This document shows positions 63,901-64,000 of a stretch of 64,000 nt of DNA, one piece after another. The notes under the pieces were generated by a model that searched no databases, was not told the DNA's origin, and was given only the letters and a program-made list of their open reading frames with translations. Position 1 is the first letter of the stretch, and each line of letters begins with the position of its first letter. Origin of the DNA: Paenibacillus sp. FSL R5-0623 (GTDB lineage Bacteria; Bacillota; Bacilli; Paenibacillales; Paenibacillaceae); the NCBI RefSeq assembly GCF_037974265.1, contig NZ_CP150233.1:2728001-2792000 (forward strand). Direction: 5' to 3'. The position numbers were made by a program, and so were the translations under genes.

Positions 63901-64000
63901 ATATATGCTTACAAGTGTATATGAGAACAGCTTGGATAGGGCGTTGCACCCGATGATCGGCCGAAATACCTCAACCTTGGATGAATTCAAGTATCAAACG
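60935..64000 (+). CDS. Trans-AT polyketide synthase, first module (KS - linker - DH...), truncated by window end
   Basis: The frame is open from ATG 60935 (or 60938) to the window edge, 1022 codons. The N-terminal ketosynthase (about 20-445) has active Cys191 in NAACASS, His326 in EAHGTGT and His366 in NIGHLES; the Cys motif differs from the usual DTACSSS. A post-KS linker follows (CTLRDISGTLSTGRVAFPYRYAV), then ~430 residues without intact AT motifs; one part (VLRCLLDAGLKVEWMTGEHTGMWAVLA) looks like a decayed AT. LGQLWLHGVNVRWDLWF..LALPTQRFE and LHPMIGRNTSTLDE near the end mark a linker and the start of a dehydratase domain. GGGGG is close to the start. Malonyl units must be supplied by the upstream AT protein. 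Confidence 0.92.
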   Translation, partial: MMGQKKNMEPTSDIDPGFRLTDIAIVGMACRFPQADHYTTFWDNLANGVDSVKEIPPDRWDVSKFYSQDIDAPNKSIGKWCGLIDDVYSFDHRFFSISPREAKNMDPQQRMMLEVSWQCIEDSGISLQRLQNQITSVYAGVMTVDHRQMACLPELEIDSYACLGNYESILANRISYIMDFKGASISVNAACASSLVAVHEAKQALQRKECNYALAACVNLNLHPWKFISFSKSRMLSPDGRCKTFDKEANGYVPGDGAGVLLLQRLEDALAEGNHIYGVIKGSACNHGGRSASITAPSMRAQQDVILAAYQDADISPEMVTYIEAHGTGTSLGDPIEIEALKNAFAAYTSRTQFCRIGSVKTNIGHLESAAGMAGIVKVIMMMKHGKIPANLHFNDPNPIIDFKNTPFEVAGALTDWNSAGEGLPLRAGISSFGFGGVNAHLVIEQWCTAPSNKQKDAVAARSQLFTLSGKSKLHLEKQLESWRAFSLTSEFEECTLRDISGTLSTGRVAFPYRYAVMVDNLQQLKEELHSESSRPFMPKQQKWAIRVGHFSYINYEQFSKLTRDLPHVEDIIQSLLNQIADSDRPLADDYRQMFYNEPWEQETIPCCQFIAGYAVLRCLLDAGLKVEWMTGEHTGMWAVLAVNQMIAPEEILLRLSGKNEADFIKLHRPCLPYYDPTLQDILYPISFGESYLRRLLGSSQIESVDSGNSGHDRFEYPMVSDHERVKYYLTKGQSLIAHQFTFRKYVDEWSNLLGKVSGDDWNLEELLGKPVDVLMFTELSTQQLFIIVTVVAYSLRKLNRKWNLTIMAEPDPRFEEMLDLMNDHILLPEMVARLVLDSNVDYKVVAESMNLKQRERDMEPNDNRLCARIDNVPEIVNVEQWLHQTQESQVDLEKISSDIKIIDIGVVQSAAPDTLKLALKEDEAGYDFWNILGQLWLHGVNVRWDLWFPSGTFNKLALPTQRFESVIHRLHDHNDTVAHVANQSVSDVYMLTSVYENSLDRALHPMIGRNTSTLDEFKYQT

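Overview
The window looks like a chromosomal stretch of a Paenibacillus-type, low-to-mid-GC, spore-forming Firmicute. The evidence is strong AGGAGG-type ribosome binding sites, ATG/GTG/TTG starts, a YjcZ-type sporulation peptide, a des-desK-desR membrane-fluidity locus, an Mrp antiporter operon, LplA/LplB/LplC-like sugar importers, a YesS-like membrane AraC regulator and a trans-AT polyketide synthase. No rRNA, tRNA, CRISPR array, insertion sequence or phage gene was seen.

Layout. 1-6.6 kb: end of a flavin reductase gene, a type III polyketide synthase paired with an MMPL exporter, an alpha/beta hydrolase and a secreted rhamnogalacturonan-acetylesterase-like SGNH enzyme. 6.7-12.6 kb (minus strand): a complete Mrp Na+/H+ antiporter operon in which MrpA and MrpB are fused. 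12.9-16.4 kb: two membrane diguanylate cyclases flanking an unrecognised gene. 16.6-25.0 kb: a giant DUF11-repeat protein (2236 aa) followed, with a 4-base overlap in another frame, by a second DUF11 ORF (563 aa); the break lies inside one repeat unit. 25.1-28.5 kb: YolD-like protein, YjcZ-type peptide, ferritin, polysaccharide deacetylase, lipoprotein. 28.6-31.5 kb (minus): desR, desK and the desaturase, with dyad sites upstream of des that fit DesR operators. 31.9-39.3 kb: YitT protein, an unlisted 54-aa Cys/His/Lys-rich protein on the minus strand, and a ROK repressor / ROK kinase-like / MFS / membrane AraC group. 39.5-46.8 kb: an oligosaccharide ABC importer with an uncharacterised 572-aa protein and a TIM-barrel isomerase. 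47-54.8 kb: P-loop kinase, PadR plus FtsW/RodA-like protein, SgrR-like regulator, DUF4173 protein and YidC. 55-64 kb: an undecaprenyl-diphosphate phosphatase, a polyprenol-kinase-like membrane protein, a BaeB-like metallohydrolase, an AT-AT-enoylreductase tridomain protein and the first megasynthase of a trans-AT PKS cluster that leaves the window.

How the genes work together. The 55-64 kb block is probably the left edge of an antibiotic-type trans-AT polyketide cluster. Its trans-acting AT protein carries one malonyl-type AT and one AT-like domain with Gln in place of the carboxylate-binding Arg, which suggests an editing acyl hydrolase. The UppP and polyprenol-kinase-like genes just upstream may be self-protection or lipid-carrier functions. 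The sugar block couples import with probable catabolic enzymes and has an intercistronic hairpin after the binding-protein gene. Several sporulation-type loci (DUF11 protein, YjcZ peptide, 54-aa Cys-rich protein) share a CATAnnnTA element 30-50 bases before their starts, which may mark a mother-cell regulon. At two genes (DUF11 protein, desK) the ribosome binding site points to an ATT codon rather than to the ATG/GTG start.
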